A DNA stretch of 64,000 nt from Hamadaea flava. GTDB taxonomy: Bacteria; Actinomycetota; Actinomycetes; Mycobacteriales; Micromonosporaceae. The stretch is taken from assembly GCF_024172085.1 (NCBI RefSeq), contig NZ_JAMZDZ010000001.1, forward strand, positions 5,642,001 to 5,706,000, given 5' to 3'. Position numbers and translations under genes: made by a program. The notes under the pieces were generated by a model. That model made no database searches, was not told the origin of the DNA, and worked only from the letters and a program-made list of their open reading frames with translations. Each line of letters starts with the position of its first letter. Position 1 is the first letter of the stretch. Positions 24,363 through 33,487 of the stretch are shown here, piece after piece.

Positions 24363-25061
24363 ATGAACTCCGCCCAGGTCGAGGCCAAGCTGCTCGTCGT
24401 CGAGGATGACCCCAACATCGTGGAACTGCTCAGCGCGAGCCTGCGGTTCGCCGGGTTCGAGGTGCGTACGGCCACCAGCGGCAGCGCCGGCGTCACGGCG
24501 TTCAAGGAGGCGCGACCGGACCTGGTGGTGCTCGACGTCATGCTGCCCGACCTCGACGGGTTCGAGGTGATCCGGCAGATGCGCTCGGACGGCGTGCGTA
24601 CGCCGGTGGTGTTCCTGACCGCCCGCGACGCGACGGAGGACAAGGTACGCGGTCTGACCCTGGGCGGCGACGACTACGTGACCAAGCCGTTCAGCCTGGA
24701 GGAGTTGACCGCGCGCATCCGTGCCGTGCTCCGGCGTACGGCGGGCGAGCCGGCATCGCCGAAGCTGACCTTCGCCGACCTCTCCCTTGACGAGGAGACG
24801 CACGAGGTCTACCGGGGCGGCAAGCTCATCCAGCTCTCGCCGACCGAGTTCAAGCTGCTGCGTTACCTGATGCTCAACCCGAACCGCGTGCTGTCCAAGG
24901 CGCAGATTCTCGACCACGTCTGGAACTACGACTTCCGGGGCGACGACAACATCGTCGAGTCCTACATCTCGTACCTGCGGCGCAAGATCGACACGGTGCA
25001 GCCGCGGCTCATCCAGACGTTGCGGGGCGTCGGTTACGTCCTGCGTAAGCCCGCGATGTGA
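24363..25061 (+). CDS. OmpR/PhoP-type response regulator
   Basis: 232 residues. Receiver domain 9-122 with phospho-acceptor Asp58 (LVVLDVM), acidic pair E14-D15-D16 and Lys in VTKPFSLEEL; OmpR-type winged helix in the C-terminal half (LSPTEFKLLRYLM, FRGDDNIVESYISYLRRKID). The sequence is close to mycobacterial PhoP. It is followed after 19 bp by its histidine kinase. A PhoP-box-like direct repeat precedes it, and another precedes the protease gene after the kinase, so the regulator probably controls itself and that protease. Confidence 0.93.
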   Translation: MNSAQVEAKLLVVEDDPNIVELLSASLRFAGFEVRTATSGSAGVTAFKEARPDLVVLDVMLPDLDGFEVIRQMRSDGVRTPVVFLTARDATEDKVRGLTLGGDDYVTKPFSLEELTARIRAVLRRTAGEPASPKLTFADLSLDEETHEVYRGGKLIQLSPTEFKLLRYLMLNPNRVLSKAQILDHVWNYDFRGDDNIVESYISYLRRKIDTVQPRLIQTLRGVGYVLRKPAM

Positions 25062-25080
25062 TCGGGCCCGTGACCCTTCC

Positions 25081-26625
25081 ATGAAATTCGCCGCCGGGCT
25101 GCGCCACCCCATCCGCACCAAGCCGTTGCGCGTCAAGCTCATGGCGACGGTGCTCGCCTTGCTCGTCGTCGCGATGTCGCTGATCGCGGTGGCCAGCGTG
25201 ACGGCGTTGCGCCGCTATCTCATGGCCGATCTGGACAACGGGCTGGTCACACAGTCCGACGCCGCCGCCGAGCGGTTCAACAAGCAGGGTGGCAAGCAGA
25301 GCCTGCCGCCGTCGCTGTACGGCACGACGTCGTCCCCCAGTGGCGGCTGGTTGCCGCCGGACAATATCTCCGACTACTACAGCGACGCCGACCTGCCGAT
25401 GCTGCCCAGCGTGAGCGAGGTCCAGAAGAAGGAGATGCGCGAGCCGTTCACGGTCAGCTCGAAGGGCACGGCCAAGCGCTGGCGGGTGGTCGCGACGAAG
25501 CTCGACAACGGGCAGATCCAGCTGATCGCGCAGTCGCAGTACGACATCGATCACGCGGTGCAGCGGTTGATCACGATCAACCTCTTCGGCGGGATCTCCG
25601 TCCTGCTGTTCGCCGCCACGATCGGGGCGGAGCTGATCCGGCGGAGTATGCGGCCGCTGTCGCAGATCGAGAAGACGGCCAGCGCCATCGCCGCCGGCGA
25701 CCTGTCGCAGCGCGTACCAGATCCAGAGCCGGAGAATCCGCGGCCGGTGACCGAGGTGGGCTCGTTGGCCCGCTCCCTGAACACCATGCTCGCGCAGATC
25801 GAGACCGCGTTCACCGCGCAGGCCGCGTCCGAGGCGGCCGCGCGGGCGGCCGAGCAGAGCGCGCGGCATTCCGAGGAGCGGATGCGGCGGTTCGTCGCGG
25901 ACGCCTCGCATGAGCTGCGCACGCCGCTGACCACGATCCGGGGCTTCGCGGAGCTGTACCGCCAGGGCGCGGTGAGCACGCGGGAGCAGACCGCCGAGGT
26001 GGTGCAGCGGATCGAGAACGAGGCCTCGCGGATGGGCCTGCTCGTGGAGGATCTGCTGCTGCTCGCGCGGCTCGATCGCGAGCGGCCCCTCAAGCTCACG
26101 CCGGTCGAGCTGCGCGTCCTCGCCGCCGAGGCGGTCGAGGCCGCGCGGGTGGTCGCGCCCGATCGTCAGGTGACGCTGTCCACGGCGCCCGATTCCGGGC
26201 ATCTAGTGGTACGCGGAGACGACGCGCGGTTGCGGCAGGTGATCGGAAATCTGCTGAGCAATGCTTTGACCCACACTCCGGCGGGTACGCCGGTGATCGT
26301 GCGGCTGGCCAGCGACCCGACCGATGGGCCGACCGGGACGGCGATCGTGGAGATCCACGACCGTGGTCCGGGCCTGACGCCTGAGCAGCAGGACCGGGTC
26401 TTCGAGCGGTTCTACCGAGCCGATCCGGCCCGGACCCGCCGCGCGGACGGGACGGTCAGCACCGGCCTGGGCCTCGCCATCGTGGCTGCCCTGGTCGCCG
26501 CGCACGAGGGTGTCGTGGAGGTGGTGTCGCAGCCCGGCGTCGGGGCGACGTTCCGCGTACGCCTTCCGCTAGTCGAAACCGACGACACGGGGCATGAAGA
26601 GGATGAAACCGAACAAGACTCGTAA
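25081..26625 (+). CDS. Sensor histidine kinase
   Basis: 514 residues. Two membrane segments (about residues 21-43 and 160-182) bracket an extracytoplasmic sensor domain; a HAMP linker follows (RRSMRPLSQIEKTASAIAAG), then the HisKA box with His277 in ASHELRTPL, and the ATPase domain with N-box (NLLSNALTHT), G1 (HDRGPGL) and G2 (GLGLAIV). It would phosphorylate the regulator encoded 19 bp upstream. The signal is unknown. The order regulator, kinase, periplasmic protease resembles mycobacterial mprAB-pepD, an envelope-stress module. Confidence 0.93.
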   Translation: MKFAAGLRHPIRTKPLRVKLMATVLALLVVAMSLIAVASVTALRRYLMADLDNGLVTQSDAAAERFNKQGGKQSLPPSLYGTTSSPSGGWLPPDNISDYYSDADLPMLPSVSEVQKKEMREPFTVSSKGTAKRWRVVATKLDNGQIQLIAQSQYDIDHAVQRLITINLFGGISVLLFAATIGAELIRRSMRPLSQIEKTASAIAAGDLSQRVPDPEPENPRPVTEVGSLARSLNTMLAQIETAFTAQAASEAAARAAEQSARHSEERMRRFVADASHELRTPLTTIRGFAELYRQGAVSTREQTAEVVQRIENEASRMGLLVEDLLLLARLDRERPLKLTPVELRVLAAEAVEAARVVAPDRQVTLSTAPDSGHLVVRGDDARLRQVIGNLLSNALTHTPAGTPVIVRLASDPTDGPTGTAIVEIHDRGPGLTPEQQDRVFERFYRADPARTRRADGTVSTGLGLAIVAALVAAHEGVVEVVSQPGVGATFRVRLPLVETDDTGHEEDETEQDS

Positions 26626-26641
26626 AGTGCATCAGACAGGT

Positions 26642-26659
26642 TCACAGTTGAGTTTCAGC
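26642..26659 (+). promoter_or_regulatory. PhoP-like direct-repeat box upstream of the protease gene
   Basis: TCACAGT-TGAG-TTTCAGC: two 7-bp units with a 4-bp gap, matching the arrangement before the response regulator gene. It lies 45 bp upstream of the protease start. Confidence 0.55.
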
Positions 26660-26703
26660 TTCGGCCAAGATGAACGTAAGAAATATCCGGAAGAATCATT
26701 GAC

Positions 26704-28122
26704 ATGAGCGACCCGCAGAGCAACTCCGAGCCGGCTGACCGGCAGAACCCGAACCCGTTCGCCGCCGACGCGTCGGCTGAGCGCCCGGCGCAGCCGGGGA
26801 GCCTCTTGGGCGAGCCGCAGGAAGTGCGGTCAGCCGAGCAGCCCTCTGCGGACCAGGCCGCGTCGGTCCCACCGGCCGCCGCGCCCGCAGGGCAACCGGC
26901 TTACCCGCCACCTACGTACGGCAACTACCAGACCGCGCCGCAGCCGGCTGTCGTCGGCGCGCCGCCGGTCTCCGGTACGCCGGCCGGCTCGTACGGCCCC
27001 GACCCGCTGCGACGGGAGGGCGCGCCGACGAGTGGTCCGATGTGGATGCCGCCCGGCTCGAACCTGCCGCCGGGCTCGCCGTTCAGCGCCTCGCCGCCGC
27101 CGTCGAAGTCGCGCCCGTTCCTGAAGGTCGTGGCCGGCTTGGCCGCGGCCGGGGTGATCGCGGTCTGCTCGGCGGTCGCCGGTGGCGTCGTCGGCGCGGC
27201 CGTGGTCGACAAGAACCCGGTCAGCACCACGACGGTCAACGCCGCGCCGGCGATCGACCGCTCCTCGCTGGCCGACATCGCGGCGAACGTGACGCCGAGC
27301 GTGGTCGCCATCAAGACCAGCTCCGGCGAGGGTTCCGGCGTGGTGTTCACCGCCGACGGCTACATCGTGACGAACAACCACGTCGTCGCGACCGCCTCCG
27401 GGAACACCGTGACGGTCAGCTTCTCCGACGGCACCAAGACCACCGGCACCATCGTCGGCACCGACGCCCGGTACGACCTGGCCGTGGTCAAGGTGAACAA
27501 GACCGGCCTGACGGCGGCGAAGTTCGGCAAGTCCGGCGACGTCCGGGTGGGCGACACCGTGCTGGCCATCGGCAGCCCACTGGGCCTGGAGGGCTCGGTC
27601 ACCGAGGGCATCATCAGCGCCAAGGACCGCACCATCACGGTGCAGAACTCGACGATGTCCGGTCTGCTGCAGACCGACGCCCCCATCAACCCGGGCAACT
27701 CGGGCGGTGCGCTGGTCAACACCAACGGCGAGGTCGTCGGGATCAACTCGTCGATCGCGACCGACGGTTCCAGCGAGGGCAACATCGGCATCGGCTTCGC
27801 GATCTCCAGCGACCGGGTGTCGGCGGTGGCCAACCAGCTCATCAAGGGCGAGAAGGTCAACCACCCGTACCTGGGCGTGAAGGCTTCCGACAACGAGTCG
27901 GGCGGAGCCAAGCTGACCGAGGTCGTCGCTGGCGGCGCGGCCGAGAAGGCCGGGCTGAAGGCGGGCGACGTGGTCACCAAGTTCGGTGAGTCCGTCGTGA
28001 ACGACGCCGACGATCTGGTGAACGCCGTCGGTTCGCACAACCCGGGCGAGCAGATCACTGTGGCCTACACACGGGACGGAGCCACTAAGACGACAACCGT
28101 GACGCTGGGTTCGACGTCTTAA
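26704..28122 (+). CDS. Membrane-anchored HtrA-like serine protease with PDZ domain (PepD-like)
   Basis: 472 residues. A disordered Pro/Ala-rich cytoplasmic N-terminus (about 1-138), one membrane segment (about 139-168), a trypsin-like domain with the triad His226 (VTNNHVV), Asp258 (YDLAVV) and Ser333 (NPGNSGG), and a C-terminal PDZ domain (about 385-465, GGAAEKAGLKAGDVV). It degrades or refolds damaged proteins outside the membrane. It follows the two-component genes with a 78-bp gap containing a PhoP-like box. The cytoplasmic tail contains a family D repeat encoding GSLLGEPQEVRSA. Confidence 0.93.
   Translation: MSDPQSNSEPADRQNPNPFAADASAERPAQPGSLLGEPQEVRSAEQPSADQAASVPPAAAPAGQPAYPPPTYGNYQTAPQPAVVGAPPVSGTPAGSYGPDPLRREGAPTSGPMWMPPGSNLPPGSPFSASPPPSKSRPFLKVVAGLAAAGVIAVCSAVAGGVVGAAVVDKNPVSTTTVNAAPAIDRSSLADIAANVTPSVVAIKTSSGEGSGVVFTADGYIVTNNHVVATASGNTVTVSFSDGTKTTGTIVGTDARYDLAVVKVNKTGLTAAKFGKSGDVRVGDTVLAIGSPLGLEGSVTEGIISAKDRTITVQNSTMSGLLQTDAPINPGNSGGALVNTNGEVVGINSSIATDGSSEGNIGIGFAISSDRVSAVANQLIKGEKVNHPYLGVKASDNESGGAKLTEVVAGGAAEKAGLKAGDVVTKFGESVVNDADDLVNAVGSHNPGEQITVAYTRDGATKTTTVTLGSTS
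26798..26833 (-). repeat. Family D dispersed repeat, copy D4 (N-terminal region of the protease gene)
   Basis: On the minus strand it begins CTGACCGCACTTCCTGCGG and ends AGAGGCTCC. It lies in the disordered cytoplasmic tail and is read in the same frame as the cysH copy. Confidence 0.7.
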
Positions 28123-28180
28123 CATCAAGCGCCGCGTCACGAGCGCGGTTCGCACAGCGCGTTACTCCTCCTCCCCATGT

Positions 28181-28235
28181 GGCGGCGGGTGACGGCAGGG
28201 CCGAGGGGGTTGGCCCGCCGTCACCCGCCGCTCTC
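28181..28235 (+). terminator. Terminator after the protease gene
   Basis: A long stem GCGGCGGGTGACGGC / GCCGTCACCCGCCGC with an inner GGCC/GGCC pair, followed by TCTCTCTT. It lies 60 bp after the stop. Confidence 0.75.
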
Positions 28236-28291
28236 TCTTGTCCATATCTGAGAACGTCTCTTGCGTGACCGGGGCCACAGCGTGTCTACTC

Positions 28292-28308
28292 TTAGCAAAG
28301 TTTGCTAA
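28292..28308. promoter_or_regulatory. Palindromic operator upstream of the chitinase gene
   Basis: TTAGCAAA-G-TTTGCTAA, perfect arms, 37 bp before the chitinase start. The adjoining minus-strand reading contains ACTGTTA, also found twice before the second chitinase gene. It probably controls induction, but the regulator is unknown; it is not the DasR site. Confidence 0.5.
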
Positions 28309-28344
28309 CAGTTAATCGCTGCTGGCTCCCCAGGAGGCCTCCTC

Positions 28345-30981
28345 ATGCGTAGAAGACCCCTGTTCCACCTGCTCACGGCGCTGGCGACGGGGGTGGCCGC
28401 GACCGGCCTCGCCCTCGCGGCCGTGGGCACCGCGCACTCCGCCACCGACCACGCCGCCTGTCGTCCGGACGGCCTCTACACCACGCCCGGGGTGGCCGTG
28501 CCGTACTGCGCGGCGTACGACACCAACGGGCGCGAAGCGATGGGCACCGACCACCCACGCCGCATCATCGGCTACTTCACCGGCTGGCGGACGGGCAAGG
28601 ACGGGACGCCGGCGTACCTGGTCAACCAGATCCCGTGGACGAAGATCACCCACATCAACTACGCCTTCGCGCACGTCGACGGGACGAACAAGATCTCTGT
28701 CGGCACGCCGACCGCGGCCAACAACGCCGCGACCAACATGACCTGGCCGGGTGTGGCCGGAGCCGAGATGGACTCCAGCTACTCCTACACCGGTCACTTC
28801 AACCTGCTGAACAAGTACAAGAAGGCCAACCCGAACGTGAAGACGCTGATCAGCGTCGGGGGTTGGGCCGAGACCGGCGGGTACTTCGACGACAACGGCA
28901 ACCGCGTCGACTCCGGCGGCTTCTACCGGATGACGACCAACGCGGACGGGTCGATCAACACCGCCGGCATCACGACCTTCGCCGACTCGGTCGTCACCTT
29001 CCTGCGGGCTTACGGCTTCAACGGCGTCGACATCGACTACGAGTACCCGACGTCCAACAACGACGCGGGCAACCCGCTCGACTTCTCGCAGGCCAACGCG
29101 CGGCGAGCCGGGCTGAACAAGTCGTACCAGACGCTGATGAAGACGCTGCGGGAGAAGCTCGACAACGCGGCGGCGGCCGACGGCAAGTACTACATGCTCA
29201 CCGTCGCGGCGCCCGCCTCGGGCTGGCTGCTGCGCGGCGAGGAGGCGTACCAGACCACGCAGTACCTGGACTACATCAACATCATGTCCTACGACCTGCA
29301 CGGCGCGTGGAACAAGTTCGTCGGCCCGAACGCGGCGCTCTACGACAACGGCGACGACGGCGAGCTGGCGGCGGCCGGGGTCTACGGGGCCTACCAGAAC
29401 ATCGGGTATCTCAACACCGACTGGGCGTACCACTACTTCCGCGGAGCGGTCCAATCAGGACGGATCAACATCGGCGTCCCGTACTACACCCGGGGCTTCC
29501 GAAACGTCACCGGGGGCACCAACGGACTGTGGGGAACGGCGGCGAAGACGGCCAACTGCCCGGCCGGCACGCAGAGCCCCTGCGGTGACGGCGCGGTCGG
29601 CATCGACAATCTCTGGCACGACCTCGACACCAGCGGCAACGAGGAACCGGCCGGCTCCAACCCGATGTGGCACGCGAAGAATCTGGAGCACGGGATCACC
29701 GGGGATTACCTCACGGCGTACGGGCTGACCCCGGCGACCGACCCCGACGACACCATCACCGGCACCTACGCCCGCAACTACTCGACGGCTCTCGTCGCGC
29801 CCTGGCTGTGGAACAACACGAAGAAGGTCTTCCTGTCGACCGAGGACGAGCAGTCCATCGGCACCAAGGCGGACTACATCGTGAACAAGGGCATCGGCGG
29901 CATGATGATCTGGGAACTCGCCGGCGACTACGCGTACGACTCGGCCAAGGGCGAGTACTTCATGGGCAACACCCTGACCAACCTCGCCTACGACAAGTTC
30001 AAGACGGCGTCGGCGTACGGGGCGGCCCGGGCCACCTCCGCGATGCCGACGACCACGCTGGACGTCGACGTGTCGCTGACCGGGTTCGCCCTCGGCGACG
30101 CGAACTACCCGATCAACCCCGAGGTCGTCCTCAAGAACAACTCGACGGTGACCATCGCGGGCGGTTCGAAGCTGGAGTTCGACTACGGCACCTCCGCGCC
30201 GGGCAACATGTCGCAGCAGTCCGGCTGGAGCATGTCGGTGACAGCCGGGCATACCGGCAGCAACATCGGCGGACTGAAGGGCGACTTCCACCACGCCACC
30301 GTGACGATCCCGAGTTACCTCTCGATCGCACCGGGCGCGTCGGCGGAGTTCACCTTGAACTACGTCTTGCCGATCGCGTCGCCGTCGAACTACAAGCTGA
30401 CGATCGGCACCACCACGTACGCCCTGAGCGTCGACCGGGCCCGGGGCGGGACGACCGCCTCGCCGACGGCCACCACCTCGGTCAGCCCGACGACGAGCAC
30501 GAGCGCCAGTGCCAGCCCGTCGACCTCGACCGGCACGTGCACCGCACCGGCGTGGGTCGCGACGCAGGCGTACAACGGCGGGGCGGTGGTCTCCTACAAC
30601 GGCCACAAGTACACCGCCAAGTGGTGGACGCAGGGCAACCAGCCGGACCTGAACACCGGGGACGGCAAGCCGTGGACGGACAACGGGGCCTGCTCAGGCG
30701 GTACCACGTCGCCGTCCCCGTCGGTGTCCGTGTCGCCTTCGGCGTCGGTGTCACCGTCCACTTCGCCGTCCACGTCGCCCAGCGCGTCGGCGTCGGCCTC
30801 GCCCAGCGCGAGCGTCTCGCCGACGGCGACCGGCAGCTACCCGGCCTGGACGGCGGGAACGCTCTACACCGCGGGCGCCCGGGTGACCTACGGTGGCAAG
30901 ACCTATCAATGCCGGCAGACGCACACCGCGCTCGTCGGCTGGGAGCCGCCCAACGTCCCGGCGCTCTGGCAGGCCGTCTAG
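28345..30981 (+). CDS. Secreted GH18 chitinase with two chitin-binding modules
   Basis: 878 residues. A Sec signal peptide (residues 1-32, RRRPLFHLL...GTAHSA). The GH18 barrel spans about 70-560; the motif NGVDIDYE ends in catalytic Glu233, and SVGGW is the other GH18 signature; the usual first Asp of DxxDxDxE is Asn here, which is tolerated in some members. A beta-sandwich domain follows (about 565-695). Two CBM5/12-type modules (about 725-775 and 835-878, with conserved aromatic residues in YTAKWWTQG and YQCRQTH) are joined by Ser/Thr/Pro linkers. It hydrolyses chitin outside the cell. A terminator follows. Confidence 0.94.
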   Translation: MRRRPLFHLLTALATGVAATGLALAAVGTAHSATDHAACRPDGLYTTPGVAVPYCAAYDTNGREAMGTDHPRRIIGYFTGWRTGKDGTPAYLVNQIPWTKITHINYAFAHVDGTNKISVGTPTAANNAATNMTWPGVAGAEMDSSYSYTGHFNLLNKYKKANPNVKTLISVGGWAETGGYFDDNGNRVDSGGFYRMTTNADGSINTAGITTFADSVVTFLRAYGFNGVDIDYEYPTSNNDAGNPLDFSQANARRAGLNKSYQTLMKTLREKLDNAAAADGKYYMLTVAAPASGWLLRGEEAYQTTQYLDYINIMSYDLHGAWNKFVGPNAALYDNGDDGELAAAGVYGAYQNIGYLNTDWAYHYFRGAVQSGRINIGVPYYTRGFRNVTGGTNGLWGTAAKTANCPAGTQSPCGDGAVGIDNLWHDLDTSGNEEPAGSNPMWHAKNLEHGITGDYLTAYGLTPATDPDDTITGTYARNYSTALVAPWLWNNTKKVFLSTEDEQSIGTKADYIVNKGIGGMMIWELAGDYAYDSAKGEYFMGNTLTNLAYDKFKTASAYGAARATSAMPTTTLDVDVSLTGFALGDANYPINPEVVLKNNSTVTIAGGSKLEFDYGTSAPGNMSQQSGWSMSVTAGHTGSNIGGLKGDFHHATVTIPSYLSIAPGASAEFTLNYVLPIASPSNYKLTIGTTTYALSVDRARGGTTASPTATTSVSPTTSTSASASPSTSTGTCTAPAWVATQAYNGGAVVSYNGHKYTAKWWTQGNQPDLNTGDGKPWTDNGACSGGTTSPSPSVSVSPSASVSPSTSPSTSPSASASASPSASVSPTATGSYPAWTAGTLYTAGARVTYGGKTYQCRQTHTALVGWEPPNVPALWQAV

Positions 30982-31001
30982 TCACGGTCGGCGAACAGTT
31001 G

Positions 31002-31036
31002 CGGCCCGGGTGCGAAGTCCACTTGCACCCGGGCCG
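31002..31036 (+). terminator. Terminator after the chitinase gene
   Basis: CGGCCCGGGTGC / GCACCCGGGCCG, 12-bp perfect stem with an 11-nt loop, 20 bp after the stop. Confidence 0.8.
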
Positions 31037-31093
31037 TCGCCGGTTCACGATGTTGCTGCGTTAATAGTCCGGCAATCAGACGGTGAGCGGGCT

Positions 31094-32293
31094 GTGATCG
31101 AGACTCGGGAGCTGACCAAGGCCTACGGGCGCCGCGTCGTGGTGGACGCGGTGTCGATGGCGGTCGGCCCCGGGGAGTTCATGGTCGTGTTAGGACCGTC
31201 GGGTTGCGGCAAGTCGACCATTCTGCGGATGATCGCCGGGCTGGAGGACCCCACCAGCGGTGAGGTCGTCCTCGACAACCGCGTCGCCAACCAGCTGTCC
31301 GCCCGTGATCGCGGCGTGGCCATGGTCTTCCAGGACTTCGCGCTCTACCCGCACCTGACCGCCCGCGAGAACATCGCGATGCCGCTGCGGATCGCGCACG
31401 CGGGCGCCCGGTCGCTGGCCGACGACATGCGCCGGGTGGAGCAGGTCGCGGGCTACTTCGGGGTGGCCGACCTGCTCGACCGCAAGCCGGGTCAGCTCTC
31501 GGGCGGCCAGCGGCAGCGCGTCGCGGTGGCTCGGGCCATCGTCCGAGACCCCCGGGCCTTCCTCCTCGACGAGCCGCTGTCGCAAGTGGATGCTCACCTG
31601 CGCCAGCAGCTGCGGCGGGAGATCGCCCGGCTGGCCCGCCGGCTGCGGGTCACCACCCTCTACGTCACGCACGACCAGCAGGAGGCGCTGGCCCTCGCCG
31701 ACCGGATCGTGGTGCTCGAAAGCGGCCGCGTACGCCAGATCGGCACGCCGCAGGAGATCAGCTCCGATCCCGCCGACGTCTTCGTGGCCGGGTTCGTCGG
31801 GGCGGCCCGGACGACCCTGGTGCAGGGCGCGGTCTACACCGATCGCCGGGGCAGCTCCGTGCTGGATCTCGGGGAGCAGGCGCTGAACTCCGATCGCGTA
31901 CTCCCGGGGCGTCACACGGACCGGGTCGTCGTCGCGCTGCGGACGGACGCGTTGCGGCCGGTGCCGGTGGACGCCGAAGGTCCGGTGCTTCGAGGCACGG
32001 TGTCGTTCGTCGAGGATCTCGGCGCCGAGTTGCTCGTCCACGTCGCGACCGGTCTGGTCGGCGTGCCCGCCGCGTACGCCTCGCCCGACGCCCAGCGCTC
32101 GGGCGGCCGGGTGGCGCCGCACCAGCGTAGGCCGCTGGACGATCTCGAAGAGCCCTTCGGTGAGCTGGTCGTCCGCGCTCCGGCCGGAACCCGGCCACGA
32201 GTGGGCGAGGCGTTCGCGGTGGAGGTCGACCTCGACCGCGTCTTCCTCTTCGACCGCAGCGGCGGCCGCATCCGCGTCGAGGCCGAAGCCTAG
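31094..32293 (+). CDS. Orphan ABC transporter ATPase, CUT1/MalK-MsiK type
   Basis: 399 residues. Walker A GPSGCGKST (34-42), signature LSGGQRQR, Walker B AFLLDEP, H-loop VTHDQ; the C-terminal third is an OB/TOBE regulatory domain as in MalK/UgpC. No permease or binding-protein gene of the sugar class is adjacent. In Streptomyces an orphan ATPase (MsiK) energises several sugar importers including chitobiose uptake, and the chitinase gene directly upstream makes a similar role attractive. The neighbouring modA might suggest molybdate, but ModC proteins are usually shorter and this gene is convergent with modA. Start is GTG. Confidence 0.85.
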   Translation: MIETRELTKAYGRRVVVDAVSMAVGPGEFMVVLGPSGCGKSTILRMIAGLEDPTSGEVVLDNRVANQLSARDRGVAMVFQDFALYPHLTARENIAMPLRIAHAGARSLADDMRRVEQVAGYFGVADLLDRKPGQLSGGQRQRVAVARAIVRDPRAFLLDEPLSQVDAHLRQQLRREIARLARRLRVTTLYVTHDQQEALALADRIVVLESGRVRQIGTPQEISSDPADVFVAGFVGAARTTLVQGAVYTDRRGSSVLDLGEQALNSDRVLPGRHTDRVVVALRTDALRPVPVDAEGPVLRGTVSFVEDLGAELLVHVATGLVGVPAAYASPDAQRSGGRVAPHQRRPLDDLEEPFGELVVRAPAGTRPRVGEAFAVEVDLDRVFLFDRSGGRIRVEAEA

Positions 32294-32307
32294 GGCCGCC
32301 GACCGGG

Positions 32308-33042
32308 TCAGGACTGGGTGAAGCCGAGGTCGGTGAACTGCGTACGCCCCTCGGCGCCGGTGAGCAGGTCGACGAAGGCGGTGGCGCCGGCCGGATTCGG
32401 GCTGCCGGACAGCGTGGTGGCCTGGAACTCCTGGGCCGTCTCGGCGGCTTCGGGGAAGTCGACGGAGTCGACCTGGCCGATGGCTGCGAGCGCGTCGGTC
32501 CGGTAGACCAGCGCCGCGTCGACATCGCCGAGGGTCAGCCGGTCCAGGGCCTCCTTGATGTCGGCGACCTCGACCGGCTTGGCCAGCTTCACCGAGGCCT
32601 GGCTGAGCGCCTGCTGGGACGCCGTCCCGCAGGGCACCGCCGCCTGGCACACGGCCACCTTCACGGCGGCGAGGTCGGCCAGCTTCGCGATCTTCAGCGG
32701 GTTGGCCGGGCCGACCGCGATGACGAGCTGCGTACGCCCCAGCGACTTCGGCGTGACCTTGGGGACGGTGGCGACGGTGGCGGCCGGGGCGACCAGCACG
32801 TCGACCGCGGACAGCTGCGACGTGGCGCGTTTACCGGCGGCGTACCCGATCACCACGTCGGTGCCGGGATGGGCCCGCTCGAAGGTGGTTTCCAGGGACT
32901 GCAGGATCGGCGCGAGCGCGGGATCGGCGACGACCGTGATCTTGCCGCCGTTGTCCCGGTCCGGCGTGGGCGGCTTACCGCATCCGACGACCAGGCCCGC
33001 AGTGGCCAGGAGCGCGGTGATCACCGCGACCGCCCGCCTCAT
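32308..33042 (-). CDS. modA: Molybdate ABC transporter substrate-binding lipoprotein
   Basis: 244 residues. The lipobox LVVGCG gives a lipid-modified Cys21. The mature part has the type-II binding-protein fold of ModA: ITVVADPALAPILQSLETTFERAHPGTDV, then SAVDVLVAP. It captures molybdate/tungstate outside the membrane. It overlaps the upstream HTH-TOBE gene by 4 nt. No ModB permease or dedicated ModC follows; the next gene is a convergent ATPase of the sugar class, so the transporter must be completed by genes elsewhere or this is a remnant. Confidence 0.85.
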   Translation of the reverse strand: MRRAVAVITALLATAGLVVGCGKPPTPDRDNGGKITVVADPALAPILQSLETTFERAHPGTDVVIGYAAGKRATSQLSAVDVLVAPAATVATVPKVTPKSLGRTQLVIAVGPANPLKIAKLADLAAVKVAVCQAAVPCGTASQQALSQASVKLAKPVEVADIKEALDRLTLGDVDAALVYRTDALAAIGQVDSVDFPEAAETAQEFQATTLSGSPNPAGATAFVDLLTGAEGRTQFTDLGFTQS

Positions 33043-33467
33043 GCGCGTTCCACCACGACGGTCGTCGACTTGACCACGGCGACCGCCAGCGAACCGACCT
33101 CGAGGCCCAGTTCGTCGACGGCCTCCCGGCTCATCAAGGAGACCACCCGGAACGGGCCGGCCTGGATGTCCACCTGCGCCATCACCGAGTCCTTCACGAT
33201 CGACGTCACGATGCCCCGCAAGCGGTTGCGGGCTGACGACTGTCCCGCGCGTTCGTCCGGGTCGCCGCCGAGCGACCGGGCGAACTCCGCCAGGCTCCGG
33301 CCGGGGATCATCCGGTGCCCCTGGGGGTCGCGAGTCGCCGGGAGGCGACCGCCGTCGACCCAGCGGCGTACCGTGTCAGCGCTCACGCCGAGCAGCTCGG
33401 CCGCCTCGCCGATGCGGAAGTCGGTCACGTCGGGCGACTCTACCGGGCTCACCTTTGTGCCGCTCAC
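33039..33467 (-). CDS. HTH regulator with molybdopterin-binding (Mop/TOBE) domain
   Basis: 142 residues. N-terminal excisionase/MerR-type helix-turn-helix (FRIGEAAELLGVSADTVRRWVDGGRLPATR, residues about 17-47) and C-terminal Mop domain (NRLRGIVTSIVKDSVMAQV...), the small beta-barrel that binds molybdate. It probably senses molybdate and controls modA, with which it overlaps by 4 nt. It is divergent from the patatin gene with only a 20-bp gap. Confidence 0.88.
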   Translation of the reverse strand: MSGTKVSPVESPDVTDFRIGEAAELLGVSADTVRRWVDGGRLPATRDPQGHRMIPGRSLAEFARSLGGDPDERAGQSSARNRLRGIVTSIVKDSVMAQVDIQAGPFRVVSLMSREAVDELGLEVGSLAVAVVKSTTVVVERA

Positions 33468-33487
33468 CTGCGTGTACGGTGATCTTT

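Noticed and set aside
31094-32293. ModC ATPase of the molybdate transporter
   Set aside because: The C-terminal domain is of MalK length and the gene is convergent with modA rather than in its operon; kept as an orphan sugar-type ATPase.
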